Origin: Ohtaekwangia sp036786105 | GTDB lineage: Bacteria > Bacteroidota > Bacteroidia > Cytophagales > Cyclobacteriaceae | Reading direction: 5' to 3' | Assembly: GCF_036786105.1 (NCBI RefSeq) | Contig: NZ_DAIQRQ010000024.1 | Location: 4,312 to 68,311, forward strand | DNA: 64,000 nucleotides | Part shown: positions 25,403 to 34,995 of the stretch, in pieces | Layout of the letters: every line of letters starts with the position of its first letter | Position numbering within the stretch: the stretch's first letter is position 1 | Position numbers and translations under genes: made by a program | The notes under the pieces: generated by a model | Seen by the model: only the letters and a program-made list of their open reading frames with translations | The model's database searches: none | What the model was told of the DNA's origin: nothing

Positions 25403-27811
25403 ATGTTGAAGCACTATTGGAATACGGCTATCCGTAATCTTCGCCGGAATAAACTCTTCACCATCATCAATGTTATCGGGCTTTCGGTAAGCATTGCTGT
25501 TTTTCTGGCACTGATCAGTTATGTAAAATACCAGTTCAGCTACGACAAATTCTATCCGGGTGGCGACAAGATATACCGCATCGACTATTATGAATATCAA
25601 CAAGGCTTGCCGGTGCTTCAGAGCGCCCGCACCCATGATCGTACAGCATTGCTGGCAGCCAGCTATGTGCCGCAGATAGAAGCGGTAGCCCGGGTATATA
25701 ATGAGAAAGCATTTGTTTTTACTGAAGACGTGCGCCTGGTTGACCAGAATATGTTGTTTGCCGATAGTTCTTTCTTTAAAGTATTTGATCTGAAGATTAT
25801 CAGCGGATCGCCTGATAAAGCGCTTACGCCACCCAACTCGGTAATGATCTCAAAGTCGCAGGCAAAAGTATATTTTGGCGATGAAGAACCGGTAGGCAAG
25901 ACACTGTATTTTAATGAGCACCTTCCCTTTACAGTAACGGGAGTGTTTGAAGACGTTCCGAAGAATAGTTCAATGGACTTTGACTTTCTGCTTTCATGGT
26001 CTACCATGCCATTCTATGGATGGGTATCCAAAGATGGTGACTTCAACGCTCCGTGGACATTTACCTTTGTGAAACTCCGCGATCATGTAGCCGATATAGC
26101 AGCAATCAACCAAGCACTATCACGCATGGCGAAAGAGCACATTACTACCCTGGAGAAACGCGGCCACACCGGACGTTACGAGTTACGTCCGTACGAATCG
26201 TTGCATACTTTGCCCGGATTATCGGGAGAAGTAAAACCATCTACCAGCAAAACACTGCTCTATGCCTTACTATCACTGGCTGTGTTTATACTTGTAGCAG
26301 CCTGGATCAACTACATCAATCTTTCACTGGCCCGTTCCATTGAACGCGCAGACGAGATTGGTGTTCGAAAAGTTTTTGGAGCATCACGCACAGCCATCAG
26401 CGGTCAATTTATACTGGAGGCCGGTATACTTTCCTTTACTACATTTCTGTTGGGCTTGGGACTATATATTCTCTTTACCGGGCCGCTGTCAGATATACTG
26501 TTCACGCATGTTACCTTCTCTCCTACAAGTACCATTACGTGGTTGCTATACCTGTTCGCGTTTGTAGCGGGCACAACGCTCATTGCATTCTACCCGGCAC
26601 ACTTTATGTCCAGGCTAAAACCTGCGCTCATTCTCAAGAACAAACTTGGCAGCGGCAAAGGAAGAGCCGGTCTACTTCATCAGGGGCTTATGATGTTTCA
26701 GTTATTCCTTGCAGTTGCGATTGTTGGTGTTACCATTATAGCCGGACGGCAGATTGCCTTCATGCAACAATTCGATTCGGGATTTAATGCAAGCGCCACG
26801 ATAAGTTTGCGTGCACCAGCCTCCACCAACTCTGATTCGCTGCGTTATTCAAGGTATACTTCATTCCGTGAGGACGTTTTACAACTGGCAGCGTTCACAG
26901 CCGGTACAGCTTCCATGAATATACCCGGAGAAGAAATTCGCTACCACGATGAAGATGTTCACGCGGTTGGATCAAAGAATGAAAAGAAACAATCGTTCCG
27001 GATCATGTGGATCGATGAAGGCTACCAGGAAACATTCGGCATGATCTTAACGGGCGGGCGTAATTTTCGTGACAGGGAATTTGGCAACACCTGTATCATC
27101 AATGAAACTGCAGCGCGTGCGCTGGGCTATGCCAATCCGGCCGATGCTGTTAACACATCCATTCTTACCAGCGAACATAAACCCGTTACCATCGTTGGTA
27201 TCTGGAAAGATTACCACCACGAATCGCTGCGCAAACCGGTTGATCCTATCATCTTCTATTATCACCATCCGCACGAGTATGGTTACTATTCATTCCAGGT
27301 ACAATCACGACAAGGCGATTACCTGGAAGCACTTGAAAAGATCTGGCATAAACATTATCCCAACGATCAATTTATATACTACTTCATGGATCGCTTCTTT
27401 GAAGAGCAATACCGCTCGGATGAATTGTTCGGAAGGTTGTTGAATCTCTTCAGTGTTATTTCCATTACGGTAGCGAGTCTCGGTTTGTTTGGTATGGCAT
27501 CGCTGGCGATGGTAAAGCGAACGAAAGAGATTGGCGTTCGCAAGGTATTGGGTGCATCGGTATGGAATATACTCGTTATGCTTTCTTCCAGCTATGTAAA
27601 GCTTATTGCCTTTAGCTGCGTATTTGCCTTTCCGCTCGCGTATTACCTGATGTATACCTGGCTACAGGAATTTGCCTATAAAATCACAATACAATGGTGG
27701 ATGATTATACTACCTGGTGTCATTGTGCTGGCGGCAACGTTGCTAACCATTGCCGGGCAATCCATTCGCGCAGCGATGGCGAATCCTGCCAGGAGTTTAC
27801 GCGATCAGTAA
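25403..27811 (+). CDS. MacB/FtsX-type ABC transporter permease
   Basis: 802 residues from ATG 25403 (MLKHYWNTAIRNLRRNKLFT), the standard start of Bacteroidota FtsX-type permeases; an in-frame TTG-like start at 25334 is upstream leader. Layout: first membrane helix (FTIINVIGLSVSIAVFLAL), large periplasmic MacB-PCD domain, three helices around 280-420 with EIGVRKVFGAS, a second periplasmic domain, and three final helices with EIGVRKVLGASVWNILVMLS. Both halves carry the coupling-helix motif E.GVRKv.GA. No ATPase gene adjoins, so the partner is elsewhere. Probable substrates are peptides, lipoproteins or drugs. Confidence 0.93.
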   Translation: MLKHYWNTAIRNLRRNKLFTIINVIGLSVSIAVFLALISYVKYQFSYDKFYPGGDKIYRIDYYEYQQGLPVLQSARTHDRTALLAASYVPQIEAVARVYNEKAFVFTEDVRLVDQNMLFADSSFFKVFDLKIISGSPDKALTPPNSVMISKSQAKVYFGDEEPVGKTLYFNEHLPFTVTGVFEDVPKNSSMDFDFLLSWSTMPFYGWVSKDGDFNAPWTFTFVKLRDHVADIAAINQALSRMAKEHITTLEKRGHTGRYELRPYESLHTLPGLSGEVKPSTSKTLLYALLSLAVFILVAAWINYINLSLARSIERADEIGVRKVFGASRTAISGQFILEAGILSFTTFLLGLGLYILFTGPLSDILFTHVTFSPTSTITWLLYLFAFVAGTTLIAFYPAHFMSRLKPALILKNKLGSGKGRAGLLHQGLMMFQLFLAVAIVGVTIIAGRQIAFMQQFDSGFNASATISLRAPASTNSDSLRYSRYTSFREDVLQLAAFTAGTASMNIPGEEIRYHDEDVHAVGSKNEKKQSFRIMWIDEGYQETFGMILTGGRNFRDREFGNTCIINETAARALGYANPADAVNTSILTSEHKPVTIVGIWKDYHHESLRKPVDPIIFYYHHPHEYGYYSFQVQSRQGDYLEALEKIWHKHYPNDQFIYYFMDRFFEEQYRSDELFGRLLNLFSVISITVASLGLFGMASLAMVKRTKEIGVRKVLGASVWNILVMLSSSYVKLIAFSCVFAFPLAYYLMYTWLQEFAYKITIQWWMIILPGVIVLAATLLTIAGQSIRAAMANPARSLRDQ

Positions 27812-27835
27812 GTCCTGCCAAATGCACTATATATT

Positions 27836-28606
27836 TTACCAAAATTCAGACTGGAAGAATTGTTTAGGTGACTGCCCTGTAAACGATTTGAAACTTTTAA
27901 TAAAATGTGCCTGATCAAAATAGCCGAATGAAAGTGCCAGGTCGGTAAGACTGGATGCTTTTGGTTGATGCGCAATCAATGAACGCAATCGCACAATCTC
28001 TGCATATTGCTTGGGAGAAGCACCAACCACTTTTCTGAATCTCTTCTCAAAAGGATCCTGGCTAATGTCGAGTGAAGAAAGTAATTCCTGAATGCGTATC
28101 GATCCCTGGTTGTGCACGATCTGCTGCAAGGCTGCGTGCACAAGTTTATCAGACTGACGTTCTTTATACTGCGACTTCAAAAATTGTTCTATAACGGCTA
28201 TGCGGCTAGGATCATCATTCGCTTCGGCCAGTTGCTCATGTACTATATCTATCGTGGATTGCTTTATAAACGCATCTGCAGCTATTGTTTCATTGAAGAA
28301 CTCATGTAGCGGAACATCAAAGAATGCAGTGGCACCGGCTTCCGTAAATTTTACCAGCAGCACTGATCCATTGGCCGGATACGTAACCACGCGAAACGAA
28401 CGTTTCAACCCGGTAATAGCCGTAGCAGGTATAGTGGTCGCAGCAGCATTGTCGGTATACTTTATCTTACCCTGCAGGCTGAATGCCATAATGATGGAAG
28501 CATCAGGCAAAATTCTATTCTGCATACCTTCTTGACTTTCAATAAGCATGAATGCTTTTATGAAAGGTTGGAGGCGTGTGGAAGGAAGATAGTTTTTGAT
28601 GATCAT
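27836..28606 (-). CDS. AraC family regulator (DUF6597-type sensor)
   Basis: 256 residues. The N-terminal part begins NYLPSTRLQPFIKAFMLIES and includes TAITGLKRSFRVVTYPANGS, the DUF6597 sensor pattern; residues about 155-256 hold two helix-turn-helices (IRIQELLSSLDISQDPFEKR, then LTDLALSFGYFDQAHFIKSF and SPKQFFQSEF). Ligand unknown. Its 3' end is 24 nt from the convergent permease stop. Confidence 0.92.
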   Translation of the reverse strand: MIIKNYLPSTRLQPFIKAFMLIESQEGMQNRILPDASIIMAFSLQGKIKYTDNAAATTIPATAITGLKRSFRVVTYPANGSVLLVKFTEAGATAFFDVPLHEFFNETIAADAFIKQSTIDIVHEQLAEANDDPSRIAVIEQFLKSQYKERQSDKLVHAALQQIVHNQGSIRIQELLSSLDISQDPFEKRFRKVVGASPKQYAEIVRLRSLIAHQPKASSLTDLALSFGYFDQAHFIKSFKSFTGQSPKQFFQSEFW

Positions 28607-28615
28607 CTGTTTTTA

Positions 28616-28656
28616 ACGTGGTCGTTAATTGTTAGCGATTACCTGTCAGAAGCTGC
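28616..28656. repeat. CGTTA-word repeat, copy 4, cut by the scaffold gap
   Basis: TAACGTGGTCGTTAATTG then TTAGCGATTACCTGTCAG, the same words as the arms of copies 1-3. The opposite arm is lost in the N run that follows. Confidence 0.6.
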
Positions 28657-28756
28657 NNNNNNNNNNNNNNNNNNNNNNNNNNNNNNNNNNNNNNNNNNNN
28701 NNNNNNNNNNNNNNNNNNNNNNNNNNNNNNNNNNNNNNNNNNNNNNNNNNNNNNNN
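28657..28756. other. Scaffold gap (100 N)
   Basis: Default-size N run directly after a repeat arm. The size of the missing DNA is unknown. The 508 bp after it (28757-29264) contain no convincing gene, only three hairpins. Confidence 0.95.
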
Positions 28757-28902
28757 ATGTTTCTCATTCTGTATGATTTAACCATTTTATATCTTAATGT
28801 TTTGATTTTATTCCATTATTCTTTGTGCTTCGATGTAGTGTGGTCAAACTCGCGCGGCAATTTCAACTTGCTCTCATAGCAAATGTGCAGGCGCGCGAAA
28901 TG

Positions 28903-28952
28903 AAAAGCTAAAAGCTGTTGTGCCGCTGGCAGCACAACAGCTTTTAGCTTTT
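28903..28952. terminator. Perfect 21-bp hairpin with T run
   Basis: AAAAGCTAAAAGCTGTTGTG (plus one C) pairs perfectly with the arm at 28932-28952 around an 8-nt loop and is followed by T-rich DNA. It would be a strong terminator in both directions. The gene it serves probably lies in the gap. Confidence 0.8.
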
Positions 28953-28955
28953 TAA

Positions 28956-28997
28956 TTTTTCTCCGAAGGTTTCGCCTGCGAAACCTTCGGAGAAAAA
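28956..28997. repeat. Second perfect hairpin, 19-bp stem
   Basis: TTTTTCTCCGAAGGTTTCG, 4-nt loop, and its exact complement ending GGAGAAAAA, starting 4 nt after the previous hairpin. Also terminator-like. Confidence 0.75.
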
Positions 28998-29094
28998 TCT
29001 TCAAGGTGTGCCTTCGGATTAGCGATTAGCAAACAGCGTAAAACTCAACTCGCACCGGTTGGCACAATCATGCTAATAGCAACTAACCAAAAGT

Positions 29095-29125
29095 GAATGA
29101 TCAATCGTAAGCAGTTTGATCATTC
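29095..29125. promoter_or_regulatory. Inverted repeat GAATGATCAA/TTGATCATTC
   Basis: 10-bp perfect arms with an 11-nt spacer, 140 nt upstream of the TfoX-like gene. Could be an operator for that gene. Confidence 0.35.
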
Positions 29126-29264
29126 TGGCCGGAAGTTGACAAAGCAAGATTGATTTCTAATTGCCTATCGAAAATACAAAGGAAAAAGTAATTTAAATGC
29201 CTAATAACAAAAACAGTATCTTCGGGATAACGCCTTCTTCCTACCTCAATTAAAAAGATGTTTT

Positions 29265-29621
29265 ATGGCTGTAAATGAAAAGCTGGCAAGCCGCATCCGC
29301 GAAGCGCTTGCTGACATTAAAAAAGTAGAAGAAAAGAAAATGTTCAGCGGCATGTGCTTTATGGTGAATGGCAAAATGTGCGTATGTGTAAATGAAGAAG
29401 AAATGCTCTGCCGCGTAGGGCCGGACGCTTACGAAGAAGCGCTGGAACGGCCCGGCTGCAGAGCCATGGTGCACAACGGCCGCACCATGACGGGCTTTGT
29501 GTTTGTACACGAAGACGCTATAAAAACCAAAAAGAATTTTGATTACTGGATAGCGCTGGCGCTCGCCTTTAACAAAGAAGCAAAAGCTGCGAAAAAACCA
29601 AAAAAGAAAAAAGCGAGTTAA
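29265..29621 (+). CDS. TfoX N-terminal domain protein
   Basis: 118 residues. KKMFSGMCFMVNGKMCVCVN, LCRVGPDAYEEAL and GRTMTGFVFV are the TfoX_N domain pattern. The TfoX C-terminal domain is absent; instead there is a basic tail (KEAKAAKKPKKKKAS). In gammaproteobacteria TfoX/Sxy activates competence; in Bacteroidota the role of the stand-alone domain is not known. Cytoplasmic, single gene. Confidence 0.92.
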   Translation: MAVNEKLASRIREALADIKKVEEKKMFSGMCFMVNGKMCVCVNEEEMLCRVGPDAYEEALERPGCRAMVHNGRTMTGFVFVHEDAIKTKKNFDYWIALALAFNKEAKAAKKPKKKKAS

Positions 29622-29650
29622 CCTTCAATCAAATACACTATAGATATAGC

Positions 29651-30424
29651 CTATATCAACACTATTCCGGCAGCAAACCGACCACCATCGCCCTTACGGG
29701 CGGAGAAGAATTGATCGTTATTTTTTACAGTGCACAGATCAGATACTTCTATGTTTGCATCTTTCACGCCAAACTCGCGAAGCAGTATAGTATTCGCTTT
29801 CCAAAGATCGAGTTTGGCTTTGTTGTTCGGTTGAGGAATCAGCAGATTGCTGTTGCTTCCAAAGGCACGCGTTACTTCCTGCACCACTTCTTCGCCCACT
29901 TCATACGAGTCTTGTGAAACAGAAGGACCAATGCCCGCTATAATATCTTCGCCTTTGGTTCCAAATATACGCTTCATTTCCTGCAAGGTCTTCTCTACAA
30001 TATGAGCCACCGTTCCCCGCCAACCTGCATGAATAGCCGCCACTGCATTGTTCTTCTTATCATATACTATAACCGGAACACAATCGGCCGACATTACCGC
30101 GATGCACACACCTTTCTCGTTTGTAATCAATGCATCTGTCTCCATCAGATCTTCTTTCGATGTGCTGCTTGTTACCCTCACAACTCTTGTTTTGTGTACT
30201 TGCGATGGAAGGTATAAATGCGCTTCTGCTACACCCATCGCCTGGGCCAACAGATGGCGGTTGTGTTGAATGAAGGCACGGTCGGGAGAGCTTGAATAGC
30301 TTAACGTAAACTCCTGTCCGTTTACATTCGAGTTGCGTTTGGTTACAAAATGCTTAACCGACTTCTCGCTGCTGAAATTATCAAATTGCCAAAGGCCCAG
30401 TCCGTTCAATACTACGTGCTTCAT
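29651..30424 (-). CDS. pgeF: Purine nucleoside phosphorylase YfiH/PgeF (multicopper-laccase fold)
   Basis: 257 residues. Family motifs: PSQVHKTRVV, ETDALITNEKGVCIAVMSAD followed by CVPV, HAGWRGTVAHIV and GIGPSVSQDSYEVGEEV. H and C residues of these motifs form the zinc site. YfiH-type enzymes cleave adenosine and related nucleosides phosphorolytically; older names are laccase domain protein and polyphenol oxidase. Cytoplasmic housekeeping gene. Confidence 0.93.
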   Translation of the reverse strand: MKHVVLNGLGLWQFDNFSSEKSVKHFVTKRNSNVNGQEFTLSYSSSPDRAFIQHNRHLLAQAMGVAEAHLYLPSQVHKTRVVRVTSSTSKEDLMETDALITNEKGVCIAVMSADCVPVIVYDKKNNAVAAIHAGWRGTVAHIVEKTLQEMKRIFGTKGEDIIAGIGPSVSQDSYEVGEEVVQEVTRAFGSNSNLLIPQPNNKAKLDLWKANTILLREFGVKDANIEVSDLCTVKNNDQFFSARKGDGGRFAAGIVLI

Positions 30425-30464
30425 GAAATTATTTTCTCCTCTTTACTATCTCTATAATCTATTG

Positions 30465-31217
30465 CTATAAAAACTTCATGCCGATTTCAAATGAAAGCTG
30501 GCTGGTTTGCACATGAAGTGTTTTCGAAATGTCGTTAAGTTTACCACTATCATCACGATCGTTCAGGTGGCGCAACATCTGGATGAGCCCTTTCGAAAAA
30601 CTAACGCTGGCAAAAACAGCTTTATTTTTACCTAATGATTTTTCTACACCCACACCCAGGTAATAGCCGAGGTTGAATGTGCGGAACACTTTGCCATCGT
30701 TATTATAAGATGGTATATTGGCTGTATTGTATAAATAATTATTAGAGCCGTAGCTTAAGCCAGTGTCTTTAGCCTTCTCGGCCAGCTTGATATCGATCGT
30801 TCCTCCTCCCTGAAAGTATAGTTTCGCCATTTTCCTGACCATGATATTGGTATAGATCTTTCCGGTAACAGGAATCTGCAGATAGGTTACGTTATATCGT
30901 GACTTCGAATAGTATTTACTGTTGGGATCATTTGGGCGGTTATATAAACTTCCCATATACAGGTTTACAGAGCGCACGGTATACCAAAGACCCGAAGATG
31001 CCGCTATATTTTTGGTAAGGAAGTAATCAACCGTAGGGCCAAACGACATGCGTATACCAATGCCCTTTTGCTTCACGCCCGGGTAAGCGTATTTATACTG
31101 ATGCACATTGGTAAAAGAGAAATCGGGGGCAAAGCGAAAGCCGATCTTGTAATTTTTTTGGGCCTGCAGGTTAGTAAACGCTGCCAGTACCAGCAACGTT
31201 GGTAAAATTCTTTTCAT
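30465..31217 (-). CDS. PorT-family outer-membrane beta-barrel protein
   Basis: 250 residues with signal peptide ending LQAQ. YKIGFRFAPDFSFTNV, GIGIRMSFGPTVDYFLTKNI, YLQIPVTGKIYTN and GYYLGVGVEKSLGK are typical of the outer-membrane beta-barrel PF13568 group (PorT-like). PorT itself belongs to the T9SS set, but this large family has many other members; I do not claim it is PorT. Confidence 0.85.
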   Translation of the reverse strand: MKRILPTLLVLAAFTNLQAQKNYKIGFRFAPDFSFTNVHQYKYAYPGVKQKGIGIRMSFGPTVDYFLTKNIAASSGLWYTVRSVNLYMGSLYNRPNDPNSKYYSKSRYNVTYLQIPVTGKIYTNIMVRKMAKLYFQGGGTIDIKLAEKAKDTGLSYGSNNYLYNTANIPSYNNDGKVFRTFNLGYYLGVGVEKSLGKNKAVFASVSFSKGLIQMLRHLNDRDDSGKLNDISKTLHVQTSQLSFEIGMKFL

Positions 31218-31286
31218 CCAGGTTCTTTTGGAAACAAATATGATGATTATTTCATAATTGAGGAAAGTGAAAAGTATAGCATCGTT

Positions 31287-31322
31287 ATAAAAACAAAAGT
31301 GCCACCCTTGGGGGCAGCACTT
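31287..31322 (-). terminator. Terminator of the lipoprotein gene
   Basis: AAGTGCCACCC / GGGCAGCACTT (11-bp stem with wobble), with A-rich plus strand giving T on the minus strand. Confidence 0.8.
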
Positions 31323-31348
31323 CTGTTATACTTTTTTCTTTATGTTCC

Positions 31349-32116
31349 TTATACCGTCCAGGTACCTTCTTCAAGCAGGGAGCCATCGTCAGCATTGTAG
31401 AATGCCCAGTGGCCATTGCCGTTTGTATCCCAGGTCATGTCGTAGATTTTAATAGTGCCGCTATAGTAAGTAACTTCTCCAGCTTTTGTTTTCTCGTTTA
31501 CAGTAACAACAAAGTAATAGTTATCCTGTGTATCCGTCAACTTGAAGGTAAAGTTATCGCCGCTGCGGCTCCAGTTATACTTCAGCATGATCAACGATTT
31601 GTTATCACCGTATATTCCGAGAATGTCGTATACATTCATGAAGCCTTCGCTGCGGTCTTTCTTCTCTTCTGCATGGAAATACTTCAGCCATGATGATGAG
31701 CCGGAAAATTGGAAGAACACATCAAATGCATAGCTGTCAGACGTCTCGCTGATTTGGTAAGCAATTTTCACATCAGAGTTAGCATCGCTCCAGGTATATA
31801 CCACTACATCGCCACTGGCAGCAACACGTCCATTGGCAGCGGTGATGGCGGTTGTAGACTTTACGGCACCTTCAGGAGCCTTAAAATAACCGAGGTATGT
31901 GTTCATCGCGTTAGCCATGGTGATATAGCTTACCGCCATTTGTGCATGGTCATCGGAGGATGATTGCATAGCCGAAGGTGCTGTAATTACCTGCGACTGG
32001 GAGCTAAGACTGATGGTCTGTTTTTCGAGGCTTGAGGAGCTGTCTTTGTCATCATGCGAGCATGCAAATGCAAACAATGCTACTGCCAGCAAGAGGAGAT
32101 ACTTGGTGATTTTCAT
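31349..32116 (-). CDS. Hypothetical lipoprotein (255 aa)
   Basis: Lipobox FAFAC with Asp-rich SHDDKDSSSS after the Cys. The mature part carries strand-rich sequence with Trp/Tyr (VVVYTWSDANSDVKIAYQIS, GHWAFYNADDGSLLEEGTW), like a calycin-type or beta-sandwich surface lipoprotein. No family recognised. Single gene with a terminator. Confidence 0.75.
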   Translation of the reverse strand: MKITKYLLLLAVALFAFACSHDDKDSSSSLEKQTISLSSQSQVITAPSAMQSSSDDHAQMAVSYITMANAMNTYLGYFKAPEGAVKSTTAITAANGRVAASGDVVVYTWSDANSDVKIAYQISETSDSYAFDVFFQFSGSSSWLKYFHAEEKKDRSEGFMNVYDILGIYGDNKSLIMLKYNWSRSGDNFTFKLTDTQDNYYFVVTVNEKTKAGEVTYYSGTIKIYDMTWDTNGNGHWAFYNADDGSLLEEGTWTV

Positions 32117-32305
32117 GGTAGAGAAATTAGGATTTTAAGATAAAAATTATAGATAGATTACGTTATAAAAGCATTACAAGGGTGATTGCCAATCCATTAC
32201 ACACATTGTCGAATCATGTACATCCGGGCGTTAATCGGGTATAGAACCTTAAAGTGACCTTAAGATAGGTATAAAACACAGATATTTTCAAATAAGCGTC
32301 ACAAC

Positions 32306-32348
32306 GCTTGTCTCATCGCTGTACGCATGAAACAACGATGAGACAAGC
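32306..32348. repeat. Perfect 13-bp inverted repeat
   Basis: GCTTGTCTCATCG, 17-nt loop, CGATGAGACAAGC, 26 nt after the stop of the large T9SS protein on the minus strand. It lacks a T run; a processing or weak termination site is possible. Confidence 0.6.
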
Positions 32349-32373
32349 ATGTGGACCTATGTGATACTATAGA

Positions 32374-34995
32374 TCACTCTTTTAAAATTTTTGCAAAGCT
32401 GCTTCCGGTTTGATGGCCGATTTTAATGATATATATACCAGGCGCCAGCGTGGCTCCTACTTTAACGGTTCCTTCTGCCATGCCTGCATCAACCAGGGCT
32501 CCGGCTTCATTGTAAATCCTGTATGTAAATTTTCCTGTCCCTTTTATAGCGATCTCCTTTACAAATGGATTGGGATAGCATTGAAATGATATATCACTGC
32601 TCTTTTCTATTCCGGTTATAGTTGCTGATGACTTTAAGGGTGCCTCCCATATACCACGACCGAACGTACAAACACGAATCTTCTTACCAGGTTTATAGAT
32701 TTCAATATCCTTTACAGGCGAATGCGGCAGGTCCTTAAAATATGGCGTCCAGGAAGACATGGTGTTATTCCGGTAATAGACTCCTATATCACATCCTACA
32801 TAGACTTCATCCAGCGTGCCGCCCGGAATAATGCGAATACAATTTGCAGGAAGATTGGGTAAACCGGTAGAGTAATTGTTCCAGGTAGCACCCCCGTTTT
32901 TCGATTCGTATACTTTGGCATCGGCCGTGTAGCCAGAAAATGTTACCCAAACATGCTGTGGATCGGCATCATCTACTTCTATATTGGTTAAAGCAGCCTG
33001 ATCAACCGGTAGCCCGGCCGTAATGTCCTCCCAAAGCGTGCCACCGTTTGTTGTTACAAACACAGAACTGAACCTGCAGGCATATACGGTTGCATTGTTG
33101 GATGGTGCAACGACCAGGCCCACAATTTCACCATCACCGGGTATCGTTCCGGCCTGCGTCCATTTTGAGCCCCGGTTCACCGATTTAAATACCTGCGAGT
33201 AACCCGCCCAGAGCGTTGATGCATGTATCGGGTCTTGCAACCAGGGTGCGAGCCAACCAGCCTGGCCACTGAGCCCGGTAACGATATCCTTAAATGTAAT
33301 CCCGCCATCAACCGACATTTGATATGCACCAAAATAAACCGAGCCATACATTATATCACTGTTGGTGCGATCTATAAAGCAATCGAGACCATCACCGCCC
33401 AGCACCTGGTTATAGTTACCGGCATGCTGAACCATGGTAGCACCGTCTTGAAGGCCCACGATCATAATATTCGGATTATCGCTTGCCATACTAAACCTAT
33501 AGATCTGCTGAACAGAAATATTATCCTGGTTAACGGCAGACCAGCAATTGCCTGCGGTCGTAGTTTTATATATACCACCATCGCATACAACAAATGCATG
33601 GGTGCTGCTACCCGGAACAAACTCAATCCCATGTATATCCCAATGCAATTCGAGGTCTGCATCTTCACAATCTTTCGTGGCTTCCACCCAGGTGATACCT
33701 CCGTCTTTCGAGCGGCAATTACGAACACCGGCTGCGAGCACGAGCTCCGGATCAACCGGAGAGACAGCCAGTGCCTGATCATACCATGATTGTCCGCCAG
33801 AGCCCGCCTGCAAATCATAGCCGAGTATATTCGGTGTACTGGCCCTTAATGTAAACGTTAATCCATTATCAGCCGAGCGATATATACCTTTAAAATCATC
33901 ACCATTGGTTTTACTATAGAGCAGGTATACATAAGCCGGGTTTGCTGCCGTAACCGCCAAAGATGTGCGGCTGACATTGGCTGTTGGCAAGTTACTGGTT
34001 ATGGCAGTCCAGGTAACTCCGCCATCGGCCGAGCGATAAAATGTATCACTGCAGGCATATACTATATCCGGGTTCGCAGGGTTAAACTCCATGTCGTAGA
34101 AAACTCCTGAATCAAGCGTCTGCGTCCACGTGGCTCCTGCATCGTCAGAGCGATATATACCACCGCTACAGGAAACCAGAAGCACTTGCGTATTTTGCGG
34201 ATTAATCAACACACGCGATACATTAGGCGAAGAGTCTACCTCCCAGGTCAATCCGGTTTCATTCCAGGTTAATCCGGCATCGGTGGATTTAAGAATGCCT
34301 ATACTCCTGGTATCTCCGCCATCAAAATCGCCAGTAGCAAGGTAAAGTATATTTGAATTAGAGGGATCAATGGCCAGGTCTGAGCAGCCTAATACTGAAA
34401 GATAATCGGTATTGGTACGCCATACTTTGCCGCCATCAAAAGATTTCCAGAGTCCGCCAGCAGGAGAACCCGCATACATAACATTTGCATTGGATGGATC
34501 GAAGCGCACAAAGTTCATTCGCCCGGCACTTCTCCCGCCAAGTATAGATCCGGCAGGACCAACAAAGCTCCACGATGTGTCGGCTGTAGCCTGCGTTGTG
34601 CGGGCAGCATTGTAATACATAGCCTGCACTTCGGGTGTGCGCTCCACATATTCCCTATAGCGCTGATAGGTGGTAGAGGGCAAGGTTATGTCGCCACTGG
34701 GATATACACGAGGTGCCATGTAGTATTCCCATCGCTTGTAGTGAATATATGGATTCTCGTTTTCTTCCTCCTCTTCACGTTCATCTTTGTGCGAACGCTT
34801 TTTCAGTGCCGTGGCTGGCTTCAGGCGCTTACCGTATTTTTTCTTTAAAGCAGCGCCCTCTGACTTTTGTATATCGTAAAAATTTTTTACGGCAGGATCG
34901 TTTAAAAATTTAAAATGCTGCGCTCCTGCTCTTGATACGAGCAGCAGCAGGAGAACAACAGTTACTACCGCACTTTGAGCCAGTAATTTATTCAT
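32374..34995 (-). CDS. VPS10/BNR-repeat secreted protein with T9SS sorting domain
   Basis: 873 residues: signal peptide (ends RAGAQ); a charged low-complexity segment DEREEEEENENPY near residue 75; then repeated Asp-box/BNR blades (GGLWKSFDGGKVWR, IGILKSTDAGLTWN, GIYRSDDAGATWT, TFYRSADGGVTWT, VFVTTNGGTLWED, KVYESKNGGATWN). This is the sortilin-type beta-propeller. The last 80 residues are a type IX sorting domain (CYPNPFVKEIAIKG ... LAPGIYIIKIGHQTG ... AKILKE). It should be exported and attached to the cell surface or released. Ligand or glycosidase activity unknown. Confidence 0.93.
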   Translation of the reverse strand: MNKLLAQSAVVTVVLLLLLVSRAGAQHFKFLNDPAVKNFYDIQKSEGAALKKKYGKRLKPATALKKRSHKDEREEEEENENPYIHYKRWEYYMAPRVYPSGDITLPSTTYQRYREYVERTPEVQAMYYNAARTTQATADTSWSFVGPAGSILGGRSAGRMNFVRFDPSNANVMYAGSPAGGLWKSFDGGKVWRTNTDYLSVLGCSDLAIDPSNSNILYLATGDFDGGDTRSIGILKSTDAGLTWNETGLTWEVDSSPNVSRVLINPQNTQVLLVSCSGGIYRSDDAGATWTQTLDSGVFYDMEFNPANPDIVYACSDTFYRSADGGVTWTAITSNLPTANVSRTSLAVTAANPAYVYLLYSKTNGDDFKGIYRSADNGLTFTLRASTPNILGYDLQAGSGGQSWYDQALAVSPVDPELVLAAGVRNCRSKDGGITWVEATKDCEDADLELHWDIHGIEFVPGSSTHAFVVCDGGIYKTTTAGNCWSAVNQDNISVQQIYRFSMASDNPNIMIVGLQDGATMVQHAGNYNQVLGGDGLDCFIDRTNSDIMYGSVYFGAYQMSVDGGITFKDIVTGLSGQAGWLAPWLQDPIHASTLWAGYSQVFKSVNRGSKWTQAGTIPGDGEIVGLVVAPSNNATVYACRFSSVFVTTNGGTLWEDITAGLPVDQAALTNIEVDDADPQHVWVTFSGYTADAKVYESKNGGATWNNYSTGLPNLPANCIRIIPGGTLDEVYVGCDIGVYYRNNTMSSWTPYFKDLPHSPVKDIEIYKPGKKIRVCTFGRGIWEAPLKSSATITGIEKSSDISFQCYPNPFVKEIAIKGTGKFTYRIYNEAGALVDAGMAEGTVKVGATLAPGIYIIKIGHQTGSSFAKILKE

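Noticed and set aside
28816..29004. Basic 62-codon ORF on the minus strand
   Set aside because: It runs through the two hairpins and consists of their translation (arginine- and lysine-rich).
30465..31217. PorT of the type IX secretion system
   Set aside because: Only the general beta-barrel family can be supported; no other por genes are adjacent.
33223..33789. 188-codon ORF antisense to the VPS10/BNR protein
   Set aside because: A shadow of a strongly supported gene; no domain, no start context.
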